Source: Actinomyces slackii
GTDB taxonomy: Bacteria > Actinomycetota > Actinomycetes > Actinomycetales > Actinomycetaceae
Assembly: GCF_900637295.1 (NCBI RefSeq)
Contig: NZ_LR134363.1
Location: 2,356,001-2,420,000, forward strand
Direction: 5' to 3'
Length of the DNA stretch: 64,000 nt
In this document: positions 16,934 to 27,650 of the stretch, piece after piece
How the letters are laid out: every line of letters starts with the position of its first letter
Position numbering within the stretch: position 1 is the first letter of the stretch
The notes under the pieces: model-generated
What the model saw: only the letters and a program-made list of their open reading frames with translations
What the model was told of the DNA's origin: nothing
Databases searched by the model: none
Position numbers and translations under genes: made by a program

Positions 16934-17533
16934 CTAGCCCCTGAGTCCCATGAGGGACTCGATCTCATCCGTGGCACGTGCCACGGAGTCGTTGATCACG
17001 GTGTGGTCGAACTCGCCTGCGGCCTCCATCTCAACCCGGGCGGTGGCCAGGCGCCGCTCCTGCTCGCGCTGGCCCTCAGTGCCCCGGCCGACCAGCCGGG
17101 AGACGAGCTCCTCCCAGCTGGGAGGAGCGATGAAGACCAGGCGGGCATCGGGCATGGCCGCTCGCACCTGCCGGGCACCGGCCAGGTCGATCTCCAGCAG
17201 TGCGGGAGCCCCGGCCTCAAGGCGCTGGATGACGGGGCGCCTGGGCGTGCCATAGCGGTGGCAGCCGTGGACGGTGGCCCATTCGAGCATCTGCTCGTCA
17301 TCGACGAGCGCGTCGAACTCCTCATCGCTGATGAAGTGGTAGTGGGTCCCGTCGATCTCCCCGCAGCGAGGACTGCGGGTGGTGGCGGAGACCGACACGA
17401 AGAGCCCGGGGTGGCGACGCCGCAGCTCGGCCACGATCGTTCCCTTGCCGACGGCGGTGGGACCGGCCAGCACGGTCAGCCGGGCCGCACCGTCATGGCC
17501 AGGGGGCGCAGCCCGATGAGAGGCATGGGTCAT
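16934..17533 (-). CDS. gmk: Guanylate kinase
   Basis: Phosphorylates GMP to GDP. The P-loop reads LAGPTAVGKGTIVAEL near residue 22, followed by SVSATTRSPRCGEIDGTHYHF, the GMP-binding stretch, and LLEIDLAGARQVRAAMP. The reading frame is open upstream to 17662, but that would run into the perfect hairpin at 17638-17675 and give an Arg-rich extension not seen in the family; Met at 17533 (199 residues) is the most family-like start, although none of the candidate starts has a strong ribosome binding site. It sits 45 bases upstream of rpoZ. Confidence 0.93.
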   Translation of the reverse strand: MTHASHRAAPPGHDGAARLTVLAGPTAVGKGTIVAELRRRHPGLFVSVSATTRSPRCGEIDGTHYHFISDEEFDALVDDEQMLEWATVHGCHRYGTPRRPVIQRLEAGAPALLEIDLAGARQVRAAMPDARLVFIAPPSWEELVSRLVGRGTEGQREQERRLATARVEMEAAGEFDHTVINDSVARATDEIESLMGLRG

Positions 17534-17637
17534 GGGCACATGATGGCCCATGGCGAGGACACCGTGCCAGCGCGACTCAGGGCGTGATCCCATGATCTGC
17601 GCGCCGTTGCGAAGAGGAGCCGCCCTGCGTCGATAAT

Positions 17638-17675
17638 CCGTGCCGGGAGGGGGCTGCCTCATCCTCCCGGCACGG
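17638..17675 (-). terminator. Terminator hairpin between mihF and gmk
   Basis: CCGTGCCGGGAGG (17638-17650) and its exact complement (17663-17675) form a 13-base stem with a 12-base loop, 11 bases beyond the mihF stop. It probably ends the mihF transcript, and it limits how far upstream gmk can start. Confidence 0.65.
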
Positions 17676-17686
17676 AGCCTGTGAGA

Positions 17687-17998
17687 TCAGCCGAATCGGC
17701 TGATGAGCTCCGCCCGCTGGTTGGCCCCAAGACCACGGACGCGGCGGGACTCGGCGATGCGCACCTCGGTGAGGATGGCATCTGCGGTGGTCACCCCCAC
17801 CCGGGGCAGGGAGAGCAGGAGGGCCTTGACCTTCATCTTGGCCAGCACCTCCTCGCGATCCGCGGCCTCGAAGAACTCCGAGAGTCTCATCGTCCCGCTC
17901 TTGAGCTCGGCCTTGACCTCGGCACGTCGAAGGCGCGCAGCGGCAGCCTTCCTCAGTGCCTCGCTCCTCTGTTCTGGTGTCAGCGTGGGAAGCGCCAT
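17687..17998 (-). CDS. mihF: Integration host factor, actinobacterial type
   Basis: Nucleoid-associated DNA-binding protein peculiar to actinobacteria and unrelated to the proteobacterial IHF heterodimer. The 103-residue product starts MALPTLTPEQRSEALRKAA, with a long basic helix followed by LLLSLPRVGVTTADAILTEV (about 68-87), the helix-two turn-helix DNA-binding core, and RVRGLGANQRAELISRFG at the end. AAGGAGGA lies 5 bases before the ATG, which fixes the start. It lies between pyrF and gmk, its conserved location, and is followed by a strong hairpin, so it can be expressed as a separate short transcript. Confidence 0.95.
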   Translation of the reverse strand: MALPTLTPEQRSEALRKAAAARLRRAEVKAELKSGTMRLSEFFEAADREEVLAKMKVKALLLSLPRVGVTTADAILTEVRIAESRRVRGLGANQRAELISRFG

Positions 17999-18121
17999 GA
18001 GTGTCCTCCTTAACCTCATCGTCGGTGACACACAACACCAGGATAAAACTGTTGAGAGGTTTCCGCAGCGCGAGCGCGCCGCGAAATCCCCCTTGAGTAG
18101 GATTGTTGCGCTCGGTGCGCC

Positions 18122-19009
18122 TCAGCGCAGCGCGGAATGGGCCTCCGCAGCCGCCGATGCCGCAGCAGCGCGCAGATCCTCGATGCCCGGGCCCGCTCCC
18201 AGCACCGCCCGGGAGGTTGAGGCCAGGACCTGGCGGCGCGCCGCCCCGAAGACCCGCTCCAGCTCCCGTGCCCCGGCGCCCTGGGCCCCCACGCCGGGGG
18301 CCAGGAGCGCACCGCCACTGGCCCGCAGGTCGATGCCCAGATCGGCCACCGCGCTGCCGATGGTCGCTCCCACCACCAGGCCCACGCTGCCCAGGATCCC
18401 GGCTGCGCGCGCCGGGGCGTTGGAGATTCCCGCGGCCTCGGCGATGGAACGGGCCACGGGCAGGCCCTGCGGGTCGCGGGCGTGCTGGACCGCGGCCCCC
18501 TCAGGGTTGGAGGTCAGGGCCAGGACGAACACACCCCGCTGGTTGCTCTCGGCCAGCTCCAGGGCGGGGGCCAGGGCCCCGTAGCCCAGGTAGGGAGCCA
18601 GGGTCACGGCGTCGGCGGCCAGGGGGCCATCGCCCAGGTAGGCCTGGGCGTAGCCGGCCATCGTGGAGCCGATATCGCCGCGCTTGACATCCAGGATGGA
18701 CAGGGTTCCGCCATCTCGAAGGGCGGCCAGCGCCTCCTCCAGAACAGCGATGCCCGCGCTGCCGTGGCGCTCGAAGAAGGCCGACTGCGGCTTGACCGCG
18801 GCCACCCTCCCGGCCAGCGCCTCGGTGGTGCGCAGGGTGAAGTCGCGCAGACCCGCGGGTGAGTCGGCCAGGCCCCAGGCGCGCAGCAGTCCGGGATGAG
18901 GGTCGATTCCCACGCACAGGGGACCGTGAGCGTCCATGGCCTCACTGAGACGGGCGCCGAAGGGCAGAGTGCCCGGAGTGCCCGGGAAGGCTTCGTGGTC
19001 CTGGATCAC
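18122..19009 (-). CDS. pyrF: Orotidine 5'-phosphate decarboxylase (group 2)
   Basis: Decarboxylates OMP to UMP, the last step of de novo pyrimidine synthesis. The 295-residue protein belongs to the longer group found in actinobacteria: [11 protein letters not shown] near residue 32, [11 protein letters not shown] near 73, and the catalytic [13 protein letters not shown] near 104-116 with the Asp-Lys-Asp set. The GTG start overlaps the carB stop as GTGA, showing translational coupling. It is the last gene of the pyr operon. Confidence 0.96.
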   Translation of the reverse strand: MIQDHEAFPGTPGTLPFGARLSEAMDAHGPLCVGIDPHPGLLRAWGLADSPAGLRDFTLRTTEALAGRVAAVKPQSAFFERHGSAGIAVLEEALAALRDGGTLSILDVKRGDIGSTMAGYAQAYLGDGPLAADAVTLAPYLGYGALAPALELAESNQRGVFVLALTSNPEGAAVQHARDPQGLPVARSIAEAAGISNAPARAAGILGSVGLVVGATIGSAVADLGIDLRASGGALLAPGVGAQGAGARELERVFGAARRQVLASTSRAVLGAGPGIEDLRAAAASAAAEAHSALR

Positions 19010-22000
19010 GCGACATCCTCCTGCGTGGTCGTCTTGGCGCGGCGCGCCGCGCGGTCGGAGTTGTGGCTTTGGAGGCTGCGCACCCGCAGCGGGCCGCGCA
19101 GCTGCGCCTCGAGGGCCTGGACGGCGGCCTGCAGCTGGTGAACCGTGGTGATGATCGGCTTGCCGGCGCTGGTGGTGGCCGCGCGAATGGAGTACCCGTC
19201 GGCGCGCGCCCCCTGCCCGCGCGGGGTGTTGACGACCATGTCGATCATGTCGGACTCGATGAGGTCCACGATGGTCATCTCTCCATGGTCGCCGGCGCCC
19301 TGACTGACCTTGCGCACGGCGGCCGCCGGGATGCCGTTGCGGCGCAGCACCTGGGCGGTGCCGGCGGTGGCCAGGACGGTGAAGCCCATCTCCGCCAGGC
19401 GCGCCACCGGGAGGATGACATCCCGCTTGTCGCGGTCCGCCACGGAGACGAACAGGGTGCCCTCATCGGGCAGGCCGCCGTAGGCGCCGTCCTGGGACTT
19501 GGCGAAGGCCCGTGGGAAGTCGACGTCGTACCCCATGACCTCCCCGGTGGATCGCATCTCGGGGCCCAGGACCGTGTCGACGACCCTGCCCTCGGGGGTG
19601 CGGAAGCGTTTGAAGGGCAGCACCGCCTCTTTGACGGCGATGGGGTCGCGCGGGTCGGAGACCCCGGCGTCGACGCCGGGCAGCACGCCCGATTCCCGTA
19701 GGGAGGCGATGGAGTGGCCGACCATGACCAGGGAGGCGGCCTTGGCGAGCTGGACGCCCGTGGCCTTGGAGACGAAGGGCACGGTGCGGCTCGCCCGTGG
19801 GTTGGCCTCGATGACGTAGAGGGTGTCACTCATGAGCGCGAACTGAATGTTGATCAGTCCGCGCACGCCGACGGCAGCGGCGATCGCCTCGGTGGAGTGG
19901 CGGATCCGGGTGATCTCGACATCCGACAGGCTCATGGGCGGCAGCACGCAGGCCGAGTCGCCCGAGTGGATGCCCGCCTCCTCGATGTGCTCCATGACTC
20001 CGCCCAGGAAGAGCTCGGTGCCGTCGTAGAGGGCGTCGACGTCGATCTCGATGGCGTCGTCGAGGAAGCGGTCGATGAGCAATGGGCCACTGGTCCAGGC
20101 CCCGCCGGTCTCCTCGGCGGCGCGGTGCAGGTAGTCGCCAAGGCCCTCGGCGGTGTAGACGATCTCCATGCCCCGTCCCCCCAGGACGTAGCTGGGGCGC
20201 ACGAGCACGGGGTAGCCCACCGACCGCGCCACCGCCAGGGCCTGAGCGTCAGACATGGCGGTGCCGTGCGCGGGAGCAGGCAGCCCCGCAGCGTCCAGGA
20301 CGACGCTGAAGGCCTCCCGGTCCTCGGCCATGTGGATGGCCTCGGGGCTCGTGCCCAGCACCGGCACGCCGGCGGATTGCAGCCGGGCGGCCAGGGACAA
20401 GGGGGTTTGGCCGCCCAGTTGCACGATCACACCGGCGACCGGGCCGGCCGCCGCTTCCGCCTCATAGACCTCCATGACGTCCTCGAAGGTCAGAGGCTCG
20501 ACGTAGAGGCGATCCGAGACATCGTAGTCGGTGGAGACCGTCTCCGGGTTGCAGTTGACCATGACCGTCTCGTAATCCTCGGCCAGGGCCATGGTGGCGT
20601 GAACGCAGGAGTAGTCGAACTCGATGCCCTGGCCGATCCGGTTGGGCCCCGAGCCCAGGATGAGGACCGCTTCGCGCCGGTGCGGTGCCACCTCGGTTTC
20701 GGTGTCGTAGGTCGAATAGTGGTAGGGCGTGCGCGCGGCGAATTCGGCGGCGCAGGTGTCGACGGTCTTGTACACGGGCCGCAGACCGAAGGCGTGGCGC
20801 AGTTCACGGATGGTGTCCTCCCCCATGCCCCGCAGCGCGGCCACCTGGGCGTCGGAGAAACCATGTCGCTTCGCGGTGGTGAGGATGTCGCGGGTCAGGG
20901 CCGGCGCCTCGCGCAGCTCCCGAGCGATCTCCTCCAGGAGCAGCATCTGGTCGAGGAACCAGGGGTCGATGCGGGTGCGCTCGTGGATCTGGCCGAGATC
21001 GGCCCCGCCACGCAGCGCCTGCTGGAGGTCGACGAGTCGCCCTTCGGTGGCAACGGCCAGCCCGGCCACGAGCTCGGCGGTTTCCTCGGGCCCCGGGGGC
21101 GGGCCGTCCCAGTGGAAGGCCGCGCCCTTCTTGTCGATGGAGCGCATGGCCTTCTGCAGGGCCTCGGTGAAGCAGCGGCCCACGCCCATGGCCTCGCCAA
21201 CGGATTTCATCGTGGTGGTCAGGGTCGGATCGGCTCCGCGGAACTTCTCGAAGGCGAAGCGCGGCACCTTGACGACGACGTAGTCCAGGGTCGGTTCGAA
21301 GGAGGCTGGAGTCGAACCGGTGATGTCGTTGGGGATCTCATCGAGGGTGTAGCCCACCGCCAGGCGCACGGCGATCTTGGCGATGGGGAATCCGGTGGCC
21401 TTCGATGCCAGGGCGCTGGAGCGCGACACGCGGGGGTTCATCTCGATGACGATGATCCGTCCCGTGGCGGGGTCGACGGCGAACTGGATGTTGCAGCCGC
21501 CGGTATCCACCCCGACTTCACGGATGACGGCGATGCCCACGTCCCGCAGCCGCTGCATCTCGCGGTCGGTCAGGGTCAGAGCCGGAGCCACCGTGACGGA
21601 GTCGCCCGTGTGCACCCCGACCGGGTCGAGATTCTCGATGGAGCACACGACGACGACGTTGTCGGCGGTGTCGCGCATGAGCTCCAGCTCGTACTCCTTC
21701 CAGCCCAGGATGGATTCCTCCAGGAGCACCTCGGTGGTGCGGGAGGCCGCCAGGCCCTGTCCGCAGATCCGATCCAGGTCGGCCTCGTCGAAGGCCACTC
21801 CGGAGCCCAGTCCGCCCATGGTGAAGGAGGGGCGCACGACGACCGGGTATCCGCCGAGTTCCGCCACGCCCGCCCGGCACTCCTCCATCGTGTGGGCGAT
21901 GACCGAGCGGGCGACCTCGGCGCCGCAGCGCTCGACGACGGCCTTGAAGGCCTCACGGTCCTCCCCTGCGTTGATGGCATGGGCGCTGGCGCCGATGAGC

Positions 22001-22341
22001 TCTACGCCGTAGCGCTCCAGCACACCGGATTCCACCAGACTCATAGCCGTGTTGAGGGCGGTTTGACCGCCCAGGGTGGGCAGGAGGGCGTCGGGCCTCT
22101 CCATGGCGATGATGGAGGCGACGACCTCCGGGGTGATGGGCTCGACGTAGGTGGCGTCGGCCAGCTCCGGGTCGGTCATGATCGTGGCCGGGTTGGAGTT
22201 GACGAGGATGACGCGGATGCCTTCGGCGCGCAGGACCCGGCAGGCCTGGGTACCCGAGTAGTCGAACTCGCAGGCCTGCCCGATGACGATTGGTCCCGAT
22301 CCGATGACCAGCACAGAGGTGATGTCGGTGCGCAAGGGCAT
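19006..22341 (-). CDS. carB: Carbamoyl-phosphate synthase large subunit
   Basis: Makes carbamoyl phosphate from ammonia (delivered by CarA), bicarbonate and two ATP, for pyrimidines and arginine. At 1111 residues it has the standard layout: two ATP-grasp synthetase halves, each opening with a dinucleotide-like motif ([21 protein letters not shown] at the start of the first, with its counterpart [20 protein letters not shown] in the second), and a C-terminal MGS-like allosteric domain (from about 960) with [13 protein letters not shown] and [15 protein letters not shown]. The ATG is 1 base after the carA stop. The carbamoyl phosphate made here and that released by arcB are chemically the same but serve opposite ends. 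Confidence 0.97.
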   Translation of the reverse strand: MPLRTDITSVLVIGSGPIVIGQACEFDYSGTQACRVLRAEGIRVILVNSNPATIMTDPELADATYVEPITPEVVASIIAMERPDALLPTLGGQTALNTAMSLVESGVLERYGVELIGASAHAINAGEDREAFKAVVERCGAEVARSVIAHTMEECRAGVAELGGYPVVVRPSFTMGGLGSGVAFDEADLDRICGQGLAASRTTEVLLEESILGWKEYELELMRDTADNVVVVCSIENLDPVGVHTGDSVTVAPALTLTDREMQRLRDVGIAVIREVGVDTGGCNIQFAVDPATGRIIVIEMNPRVSRSSALASKATGFPIAKIAVRLAVGYTLDEIPNDITGSTPASFEPTLDYVVVKVPRFAFEKFRGADPTLTTTMKSVGEAMGVGRCFTEALQKAMRSIDKKGAAFHWDGPPPGPEETAELVAGLAVATEGRLVDLQQALRGGADLGQIHERTRIDPWFLDQMLLLEEIARELREAPALTRDILTTAKRHGFSDAQVAALRGMGEDTIRELRHAFGLRPVYKTVDTCAAEFAARTPYHYSTYDTETEVAPHRREAVLILGSGPNRIGQGIEFDYSCVHATMALAEDYETVMVNCNPETVSTDYDVSDRLYVEPLTFEDVMEVYEAEAAAGPVAGVIVQLGGQTPLSLAARLQSAGVPVLGTSPEAIHMAEDREAFSVVLDAAGLPAPAHGTAMSDAQALAVARSVGYPVLVRPSYVLGGRGMEIVYTAEGLGDYLHRAAEETGGAWTSGPLLIDRFLDDAIEIDVDALYDGTELFLGGVMEHIEEAGIHSGDSACVLPPMSLSDVEITRIRHSTEAIAAAVGVRGLINIQFALMSDTLYVIEANPRASRTVPFVSKATGVQLAKAASLVMVGHSIASLRESGVLPGVDAGVSDPRDPIAVKEAVLPFKRFRTPEGRVVDTVLGPEMRSTGEVMGYDVDFPRAFAKSQDGAYGGLPDEGTLFVSVADRDKRDVILPVARLAEMGFTVLATAGTAQVLRRNGIPAAAVRKVSQGAGDHGEMTIVDLIESDMIDMVVNTPRGQGARADGYSIRAATTSAGKPIITTVHQLQAAVQALEAQLRGPLRVRSLQSHNSDRAARRAKTTTQEDVA

Positions 22342-22342
22342 G

Positions 22343-23581
22343 TCAGGGGGCCTCCTGGCGGTGGTCGGCGCGATGGGAGACCATGAGATCGACGAAGCGG
22401 TCGAAGAGGTGCTCGCCGTCGTGCGGTCCCGCGGCCGCCTCGGGGTGGTATTGGACGGAGAAGGCCGGCAGGTCCAGGGCCCGCAGGCCCTCGACAACGC
22501 CGTCGTTGAGACCGAGGTGGGAGACCTCGACGCGCCCGTAGCGGCCGGAATCATAGGGCGAGACCGAGGGCGCCTCGATGGGGGCGTCGACGGCGAAGCC
22601 GTGGTTGTGGGCGGTGATCTCAACCCGGCCGGTGGCCCGATCGAGCACCGGCTGGTTGACGCCGCGGTGCCCGTAGGCGAGCTTGTAGGTGCCGTACCCC
22701 AGGGCCCGGCCCAGGATCTGGTTGCCCAGGCAGATCCCGAAGAAGGGGATTCCCGCGTCGAGCACGCCGCGCAGCAGGTCGACTTCATGGCCCGCTGTGG
22801 ATGGATCGCCCGGGCCGTTGGAGAAGAAGACGCCGTCGGGCTCCAGGGCGAGCAGTTCGGCCAGGGTCGTCGACTGGGGCATGACGTGGACGCGCACGCC
22901 CCGTTCGGCCAGCTGGAAGGGGGTGCGGGCCTTGATGCCGAGGTCCACGGCGGCGACCACCGCCACGGGCTCCCTGCCGGCGAAGTCCCCTGAGGGCTCG
23001 ACGACGTAGCCCCGCGGGGTGCTCACCTCCGCGGCGAGGGCCTGCCCGGCCATGAGGGGCGCGCTGCGCACCGCGTGCAGGCAGATCTCCACCGCCGCCG
23101 CGGAGGGGCCGGCGGGGTCGTCGGCCCCGGCCGGCAGTGCCGCGCCGGAGAAGATGCCGGCGCGCATGGCCCCGCGCTCGCGCAGGTGCCGGGTCAATGC
23201 CCGGGTGTCGATCTCGCACACCCCCACCACTGCGGCCCCGCGCAGCTCGTCCTCCAGCTCGCGGCGGGCCCGCCAGGAGGAGGCGCGGCGCGCCGGGTCG
23301 CGCACCACGTACCCCGCCACCCAGATCCGTGAGGATTCTGGGTCCTCGTCATTGACGCCCGTGTTGCCGACGTGCGGGGCGGTCATGACGACGATCTGGC
23401 GGTGGTACGAGGGGTCGGTGAGGGTCTCCTGGTATCCGGTCATGCCGGTGTTGAAGACGATCTCACCGAGGGCGCGACCCGACGCGCCGTAGGCCTTGCC
23501 GCACAGGACGTAGCCGTCCTCCAGCACGAGCAGGGCGGTGGAGCGGGTGCGCGCATCGGGTGGCGTCCCCGCGGTCGACAT
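22343..23581 (-). CDS. carA: Carbamoyl-phosphate synthase small subunit
   Basis: Glutamine amidotransferase subunit that feeds ammonia to CarB. The 412-residue protein has the N-terminal CPSase_sm domain ([14 protein letters not shown], then [15 protein letters not shown]) and a class I glutaminase domain with [12 protein letters not shown] carrying the catalytic Cys (about residue 283), NHGFAV and QYHPEA with the His of the triad. The ATG at 23581 lies 1 base after the pyrC stop; a longer frame upstream overlaps pyrC and is not family-like. Confidence 0.96.
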   Translation of the reverse strand: MSTAGTPPDARTRSTALLVLEDGYVLCGKAYGASGRALGEIVFNTGMTGYQETLTDPSYHRQIVVMTAPHVGNTGVNDEDPESSRIWVAGYVVRDPARRASSWRARRELEDELRGAAVVGVCEIDTRALTRHLRERGAMRAGIFSGAALPAGADDPAGPSAAAVEICLHAVRSAPLMAGQALAAEVSTPRGYVVEPSGDFAGREPVAVVAAVDLGIKARTPFQLAERGVRVHVMPQSTTLAELLALEPDGVFFSNGPGDPSTAGHEVDLLRGVLDAGIPFFGICLGNQILGRALGYGTYKLAYGHRGVNQPVLDRATGRVEITAHNHGFAVDAPIEAPSVSPYDSGRYGRVEVSHLGLNDGVVEGLRALDLPAFSVQYHPEAAAGPHDGEHLFDRFVDLMVSHRADHRQEAP

Positions 23582-23582
23582 C

Positions 23583-24890
23583 TCAGGCGTCCCGCTCGAC
23601 GGGCAGGCCCTCCAGGACGGTGGGGCGCCCGTGGAGGAAGGTGGCCTTGACCTGTCCGGGAAGCTCCATTCCCGCGTACGGGGTGTTGGTGGAGTGCGTC
23701 CACTGGGCGGCGCCGTCGACGGTGCGGCGCACCTCGGGGTCAACCACGGTCAGGTTGGCCGGGGCGCCGACCTCGATGCCCCTGCCCTGATCCTCCAGCG
23801 ATCCGATGCGCGCGGGAACCTCGGACATGGCCCGAGCCAGGTCGCGCCAGCTCATGCGGCCGGTGGAGATCATGGTCTCGATGAGCACGCTCAGGGCGGT
23901 CTCCAGGCCGGTCATGCCGAAGGCGCCGGCGGCCCACTCGCAGTCCTTGTCCTCCACCGGGTGGGGGGCGTGGTCGGTGCCCACCACGTCGATGGTCCCG
24001 TCGGCCAGGGCCTCGCGCAGGGCCTCGACATCACCGCTGGTGCGCAGTGGCGGGTTGACCTTGTACAGCGGCGAGTAGGTGCGCGCCAGCTCATCGGTCA
24101 GGAGCAGGTGGTGGGGGGTGACCTCCGCGGTGACCTGGATCCCACGGGACTTGGCCCAGCGGATGATCTCCACGCTGCCGGCGGTCGAGACGTGGCAGAC
24201 GTGGAGGCGCGAGCCCACATGCTCGGCCAGGAGCACGTCACGGGCGATGATGGACTCCTCGGCCACGGCCGGCCAGCCGCGCAGGCCCAGCTCTGCGGAC
24301 AGGGCGCCCTCATGCATCTGTGCGCCCTCGGTCAGGCGCGGGTCCTGGGCGTGCTGGGCGATGACGCCGTCGAAGGCCTTGACGTACTCCAGCGCCCGGC
24401 GCATGAGGACGGGGTCCCACACGCACTTGCCGTCATCGGAGAAGACCCGCACGCGGGCCTCGCTGGCGGCCATGGCGCCCATCTCGGAGAGCTGCTCGCC
24501 GCGCAGCCCCGCCGAGACCGCGCCCACGGGGTGGACGTCGACCCAGCCGGCCTGACGACCCAGGCGAAGGACCTGCTCGACCACGCCGGCGGAGTCCTGG
24601 ACCGGGTCGGTGTTGGCCATGGCGAAGACCGCCGTGTAGCCGCCCACCGCGGCGGCGCGGGTGCCGGAGAAGATCGTCTCGGCGCTCTCACCGCCGGGCT
24701 CGCGCAGATGGGTGTGGATGTCGACCAGGCCGGGCAGGGCGACCAGCCCGGCGAGGTCGTGGGTGGTGGTGCCCTCGGGGGCGTCGGCGCGGGCCTGGGG
24801 CCCGATCGCGGCAATGGTCCCGTCGGTGATGAGGATGTCGGTGGGGTCCTCGCCGTAGGGGCGCAGGCCTGTCAGGAGGTGGGAGGTCAC
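23583..24890 (-). CDS. pyrC: Dihydroorotase
   Basis: Cyclises N-carbamoyl-aspartate to dihydroorotate using a binuclear zinc site. The 435-residue type I enzyme has the metal motif [12 protein letters not shown] near residue 57, [12 protein letters not shown] with two His ligands near 230, and the catalytic Asp in GTDHAPHP near 306. Its start overlaps the pyrB stop by 4 bases, and carA follows after a single base. Confidence 0.96.
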   Translation of the reverse strand: MTSHLLTGLRPYGEDPTDILITDGTIAAIGPQARADAPEGTTTHDLAGLVALPGLVDIHTHLREPGGESAETIFSGTRAAAVGGYTAVFAMANTDPVQDSAGVVEQVLRLGRQAGWVDVHPVGAVSAGLRGEQLSEMGAMAASEARVRVFSDDGKCVWDPVLMRRALEYVKAFDGVIAQHAQDPRLTEGAQMHEGALSAELGLRGWPAVAEESIIARDVLLAEHVGSRLHVCHVSTAGSVEIIRWAKSRGIQVTAEVTPHHLLLTDELARTYSPLYKVNPPLRTSGDVEALREALADGTIDVVGTDHAPHPVEDKDCEWAAGAFGMTGLETALSVLIETMISTGRMSWRDLARAMSEVPARIGSLEDQGRGIEVGAPANLTVVDPEVRRTVDGAAQWTHSTNTPYAGMELPGQVKATFLHGRPTVLEGLPVERDA

Positions 24891-25876
24891 AGCTGGTTCC
24901 CTTCGTCGGCGAGGAGGAGGTAGAGGGCGGCCATGCGCACGGAGACGCCGTTGCCGACCTGCTCGATGATGCGCGAGCGCGGGTCATCGGCGGCCTCGGC
25001 GGTGATCTCCAGGCCACGGTTCATCGGGCCGGGGTGCATGACGATGGCGTGGTCGGGCATGGCCCGGCGGCGGGCCAGGTCCAGGCCGTAGGCACGCGCG
25101 TACTCGGCCGGGCTGGGGAAGAAGCCCCCGCCCGCGGCGCTCATGCGCTCGCGCTGGACGCGCAGCATCATGACGGCGTCAGGGCGCAGCTCGGCGATGG
25201 AGGCATCCAGGTCGTAGGACACCGCGCAGGGCCAGTTCTCCATGCCCACGGGCAGGAGGGTGGGCGGGGCCACCAGGGTGACCTCGGCGCCGAGCGCGGC
25301 GAGCATGTCCACATTGGAGCGGGCCACGCGCGAGTGCAGGACATCACCGACGATGATGACCCGCGCCCCGGCCAGGTCTCGTCCCCGTGGCGCCGGGGAT
25401 CCGTCGGCCCCGCCGGGGCTGGTCGGGTCGTACCAGCGGCGCAGGGTCATGGCATCCAGCAGCGACTGGGTGGGGTGCTGGTGGGTGCCGTCTCCCGCGT
25501 TGAGCACGGGGGCGTCGATCCAGCCGGCGTGGGCCAGCAGGTGGGCGGCGCCGGAGGCGCTGTGGCGCACCACGACGGCGTCGGCCCCCATGGCCTGGAG
25601 GGTCTGGGCGGTGTCCTTGAGGGACTCGCCCTTGGACAGTGAGGAGCCCTTGGCCGAGAAGTTGATGACATCGGCGCTCAGGCGCTTGGCCGCCGCCTCG
25701 AAGGACAGGCGGGTGCGGGTGGAGTCCTCGAAGAAGAGGTTGACCACGGTCTTGCCGCGCAGGGTCGGCAGCTTCTTGACGGCCTGGCGCTGAGTCGCGG
25801 CCATGGCCTCGGCGGTGTCCAGGACCATGACGACCTCGTCGTGACTCAGGTCCTTGGCGGAGAGCAGGTGCTTCAT
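24887..25876 (-). CDS. pyrB: Aspartate carbamoyltransferase catalytic subunit
   Basis: Joins carbamoyl phosphate and aspartate. The 329-residue protein has the phosphate loop [10 protein letters not shown] near residues 51-60, the [17 protein letters not shown] block near 128-144 and MHPGPMNRG near 280. No pyrI regulatory chain is present, as usual for Gram-positive bacteria; control is instead expected through PyrR. It overlaps pyrR and pyrC by 4 bases each. Confidence 0.96.
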   Translation of the reverse strand: MKHLLSAKDLSHDEVVMVLDTAEAMAATQRQAVKKLPTLRGKTVVNLFFEDSTRTRLSFEAAAKRLSADVINFSAKGSSLSKGESLKDTAQTLQAMGADAVVVRHSASGAAHLLAHAGWIDAPVLNAGDGTHQHPTQSLLDAMTLRRWYDPTSPGGADGSPAPRGRDLAGARVIIVGDVLHSRVARSNVDMLAALGAEVTLVAPPTLLPVGMENWPCAVSYDLDASIAELRPDAVMMLRVQRERMSAAGGGFFPSPAEYARAYGLDLARRRAMPDHAIVMHPGPMNRGLEITAEAADDPRSRIIEQVGNGVSVRMAALYLLLADEGNQL

Positions 25877-26490
25877 CGGGTGGCCTCCTGAGCGCTGGCG
25901 GGGATGATGGTCACGGCGTCCTCCTGCGCGCCGAGCTCGGTCAGCGAGACCACGACCTTCTCCGAGCGGGAGGTGGGCAGGTTCTTGCCCACGTAGTCCG
26001 CGCGGATCGGCAACTCGCGGTGCCCGCGGTCCACCAGGACGGCGAGCTGGACGGCGCGCGGCCGCCCGATGGCGCCCAGGGCGTCCAGGGCCGCGCGGAT
26101 GGTGCGCCCGGAGTACAGGACGTCGTCGACCAGGATGACGATCTTGTCGTCGATGCCGGTCTCGGGGATGCGGGTGGGGCTCGGGACGCGGATGGGGTGG
26201 CGTCCCAGATCATCGCGGTACATGGTGATGTCCAGCGTGCCCACGGGAATGTCGACTGCGGGTGCGCCCTCGGGCTCCTTGGCCGCGGCGACGGCGAGGG
26301 CCTCGATGAGCCTGCGGGCCAGCGGCACTCCGCCGCTGGGAATGCCCAGGACCACGATGTCCTTGCCCCCGCCGTTGTGCTCCAGAATCTCGTGCGCGAT
26401 GCGCAACAGGGAGCGGGCGATGTCGGGCGGGCCGAGAATGCCCTTGCCCTGGGGTGGTGCGCCAGCGGCGCCTGACAGATGTTCGGCCAT
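25873..26490 (-). CDS. pyrR: PyrR regulator / uracil phosphoribosyltransferase
   Basis: RNA-binding regulator of the pyr operon that responds to UMP, with a weak uracil phosphoribosyltransferase activity. The 205-residue protein contains the PRPP-binding motif [20 protein letters not shown] near residue 107-126 and the PyrR stretch [14 protein letters not shown] near 50-63. ATG 26490 is chosen; an in-frame GTG at 26514 would lie within the likely PyrR-binding RNA motif. Internal residues 65-85 carry a small Ala/Glu-rich insertion. It is the first gene of pyrR-B-C-carA-carB-pyrF. Confidence 0.95.
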   Translation of the reverse strand: MAEHLSGAAGAPPQGKGILGPPDIARSLLRIAHEILEHNGGGKDIVVLGIPSGGVPLARRLIEALAVAAAKEPEGAPAVDIPVGTLDITMYRDDLGRHPIRVPSPTRIPETGIDDKIVILVDDVLYSGRTIRAALDALGAIGRPRAVQLAVLVDRGHRELPIRADYVGKNLPTSRSEKVVVSLTELGAQEDAVTIIPASAQEATR

Positions 26491-26525
26491 GAGAGGCCCC
26501 CTTCCCCGCCTCACAGGACGGATTT
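26491..26525 (-). promoter_or_regulatory. PyrR-binding-like RNA motif at the pyrR start
   Basis: On the minus strand the pyrR leader reads TTTAAATCCG followed by TCCTGTGAGGC (complement of 26508-26518), close to the conserved UCCNGNGAGGY core of PyrR-binding loops. GAGGC then pairs with GCCTC next to the ATG, with the purine-rich ribosome binding site between them. This fits translational repression by PyrR, as known for mycobacteria, rather than transcription attenuation. No terminator is seen in the leader. Confidence 0.55.
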
Positions 26526-26706
26526 AAAGGATGTCTGGCAGGCGCCACTCTAGCGCCCGAGGAACCGGGGCGCGCGCCGCGACCGCCATCTGGGAGCGGG
26601 TCGGTGCGGGGCCTTGATCACACGATTGCGACCATGGACAAGATGAAGGCCCAGGGCATGGAGGATCGCGCCCAGGGAGGATACCTAGCGCGGGTGGGCG
26701 CGGTGC

Positions 26707-27588
26707 TCAGCGGGATCCGGAGCGCTGGCGCAGCACGTCGGCCAGCGACAGGGGCTGACGCCCCGTCAGGCGCTCGACGTCGTCGCTGACCGCTGACAGC
26801 TCGCCCGAGGCGATAGCGGTGTACGTGCTCACCCAGGCCTCAACCTCCCAGTCCGCAGCGCCGTAGTGGGCGCGCGAGGCATAAGCCTCCTCGACTGTCT
26901 CCTCGTGGTAGGTCACCGGGCGCCCGGTGACCTCGGAGATGATCTGGGCCGCCTGGGCCATGGTGAAGGCCTCGGGACCGGTCAGGTCGTAGGCGGCGCC
27001 GGCATGGTCGCCCTTCCCCGATGCCAGGTCGAGCAGTACGGCGGCGGCGCAGGCGGCGACGTCGTCCCGGGCCACGGCCGCCACCCGGCCCTGTCCCGCC
27101 GGGCCGGTGATGGCTCCCTCCGCGGCGAGCTCGATGAAGAAATCGGCGTAGAAGGAGTCGCGCAGGAAGGTGAAGGCCATGCCCGAGTCCCGCAGGGCCT
27201 GCTCTGTGTGCCAGTGGGTGCGCGAGAGCGTGAAGGTGGCCCGGGGCGAGGCCGCCAGGAAGGAGGTGTAGACGACATGGCGCACGCCCGCGGCCGCGGC
27301 CTCGGCGATGAAGGCGCGGTGCTGCTCCAGTCTGTCCTCGGATTCGGCGGCCGAGACCATGAGCAGGGCATCCACTCCCTCCAGCGCCGCGCGCACCGCG
27401 GGCCGGTCGCCATACTCGGCCACAGCCACGTCATCAGCCCACTGCGGCGCCCGGGAGGCATCGCGCACCAGCAGCCGGGGGCTCAGACCACGGGCGCGCA
27501 GCAGATCGACCACCATCCCGCCGATCTTCCCCGTGGCGCCGGTCACGGCGATGATGGGCATGGATGCGGCCTGCGTCACTGCGCTCAT
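26707..27588 (-). CDS. NmrA-like NAD(P)-binding protein (atypical SDR)
   Basis: A 293-residue protein with the Rossmann motif IIAVTGATGKIGGMVVDLL near residues 12-30, followed by short-chain-dehydrogenase features without the classical YxxxK: ALLMVSAAE, HVVYTSFLAASP and FTLSRTHWHTEQALRDSG. This is the YtfG/NmrA group, which includes quinone reductases and redox-sensing regulators. It is divergent from the PaiB-like gene (63 bases apart), so a shared redox or stress role is possible. The gene pair interrupts the usual nusB-pyrR neighbourhood. Start at Met 27588; Met 27561 is an alternative. Confidence 0.82.
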   Translation of the reverse strand: MSAVTQAASMPIIAVTGATGKIGGMVVDLLRARGLSPRLLVRDASRAPQWADDVAVAEYGDRPAVRAALEGVDALLMVSAAESEDRLEQHRAFIAEAAAAGVRHVVYTSFLAASPRATFTLSRTHWHTEQALRDSGMAFTFLRDSFYADFFIELAAEGAITGPAGQGRVAAVARDDVAACAAAVLLDLASGKGDHAGAAYDLTGPEAFTMAQAAQIISEVTGRPVTYHEETVEEAYASRAHYGAADWEVEAWVSTYTAIASGELSAVSDDVERLTGRQPLSLADVLRQRSGSR

Positions 27589-27650
27589 GCCCCGTTTGTA
27601 GCACACCACCGGCGCATCTGGGAGTGGGCCGCAACCGTTAGCATCGGGGC

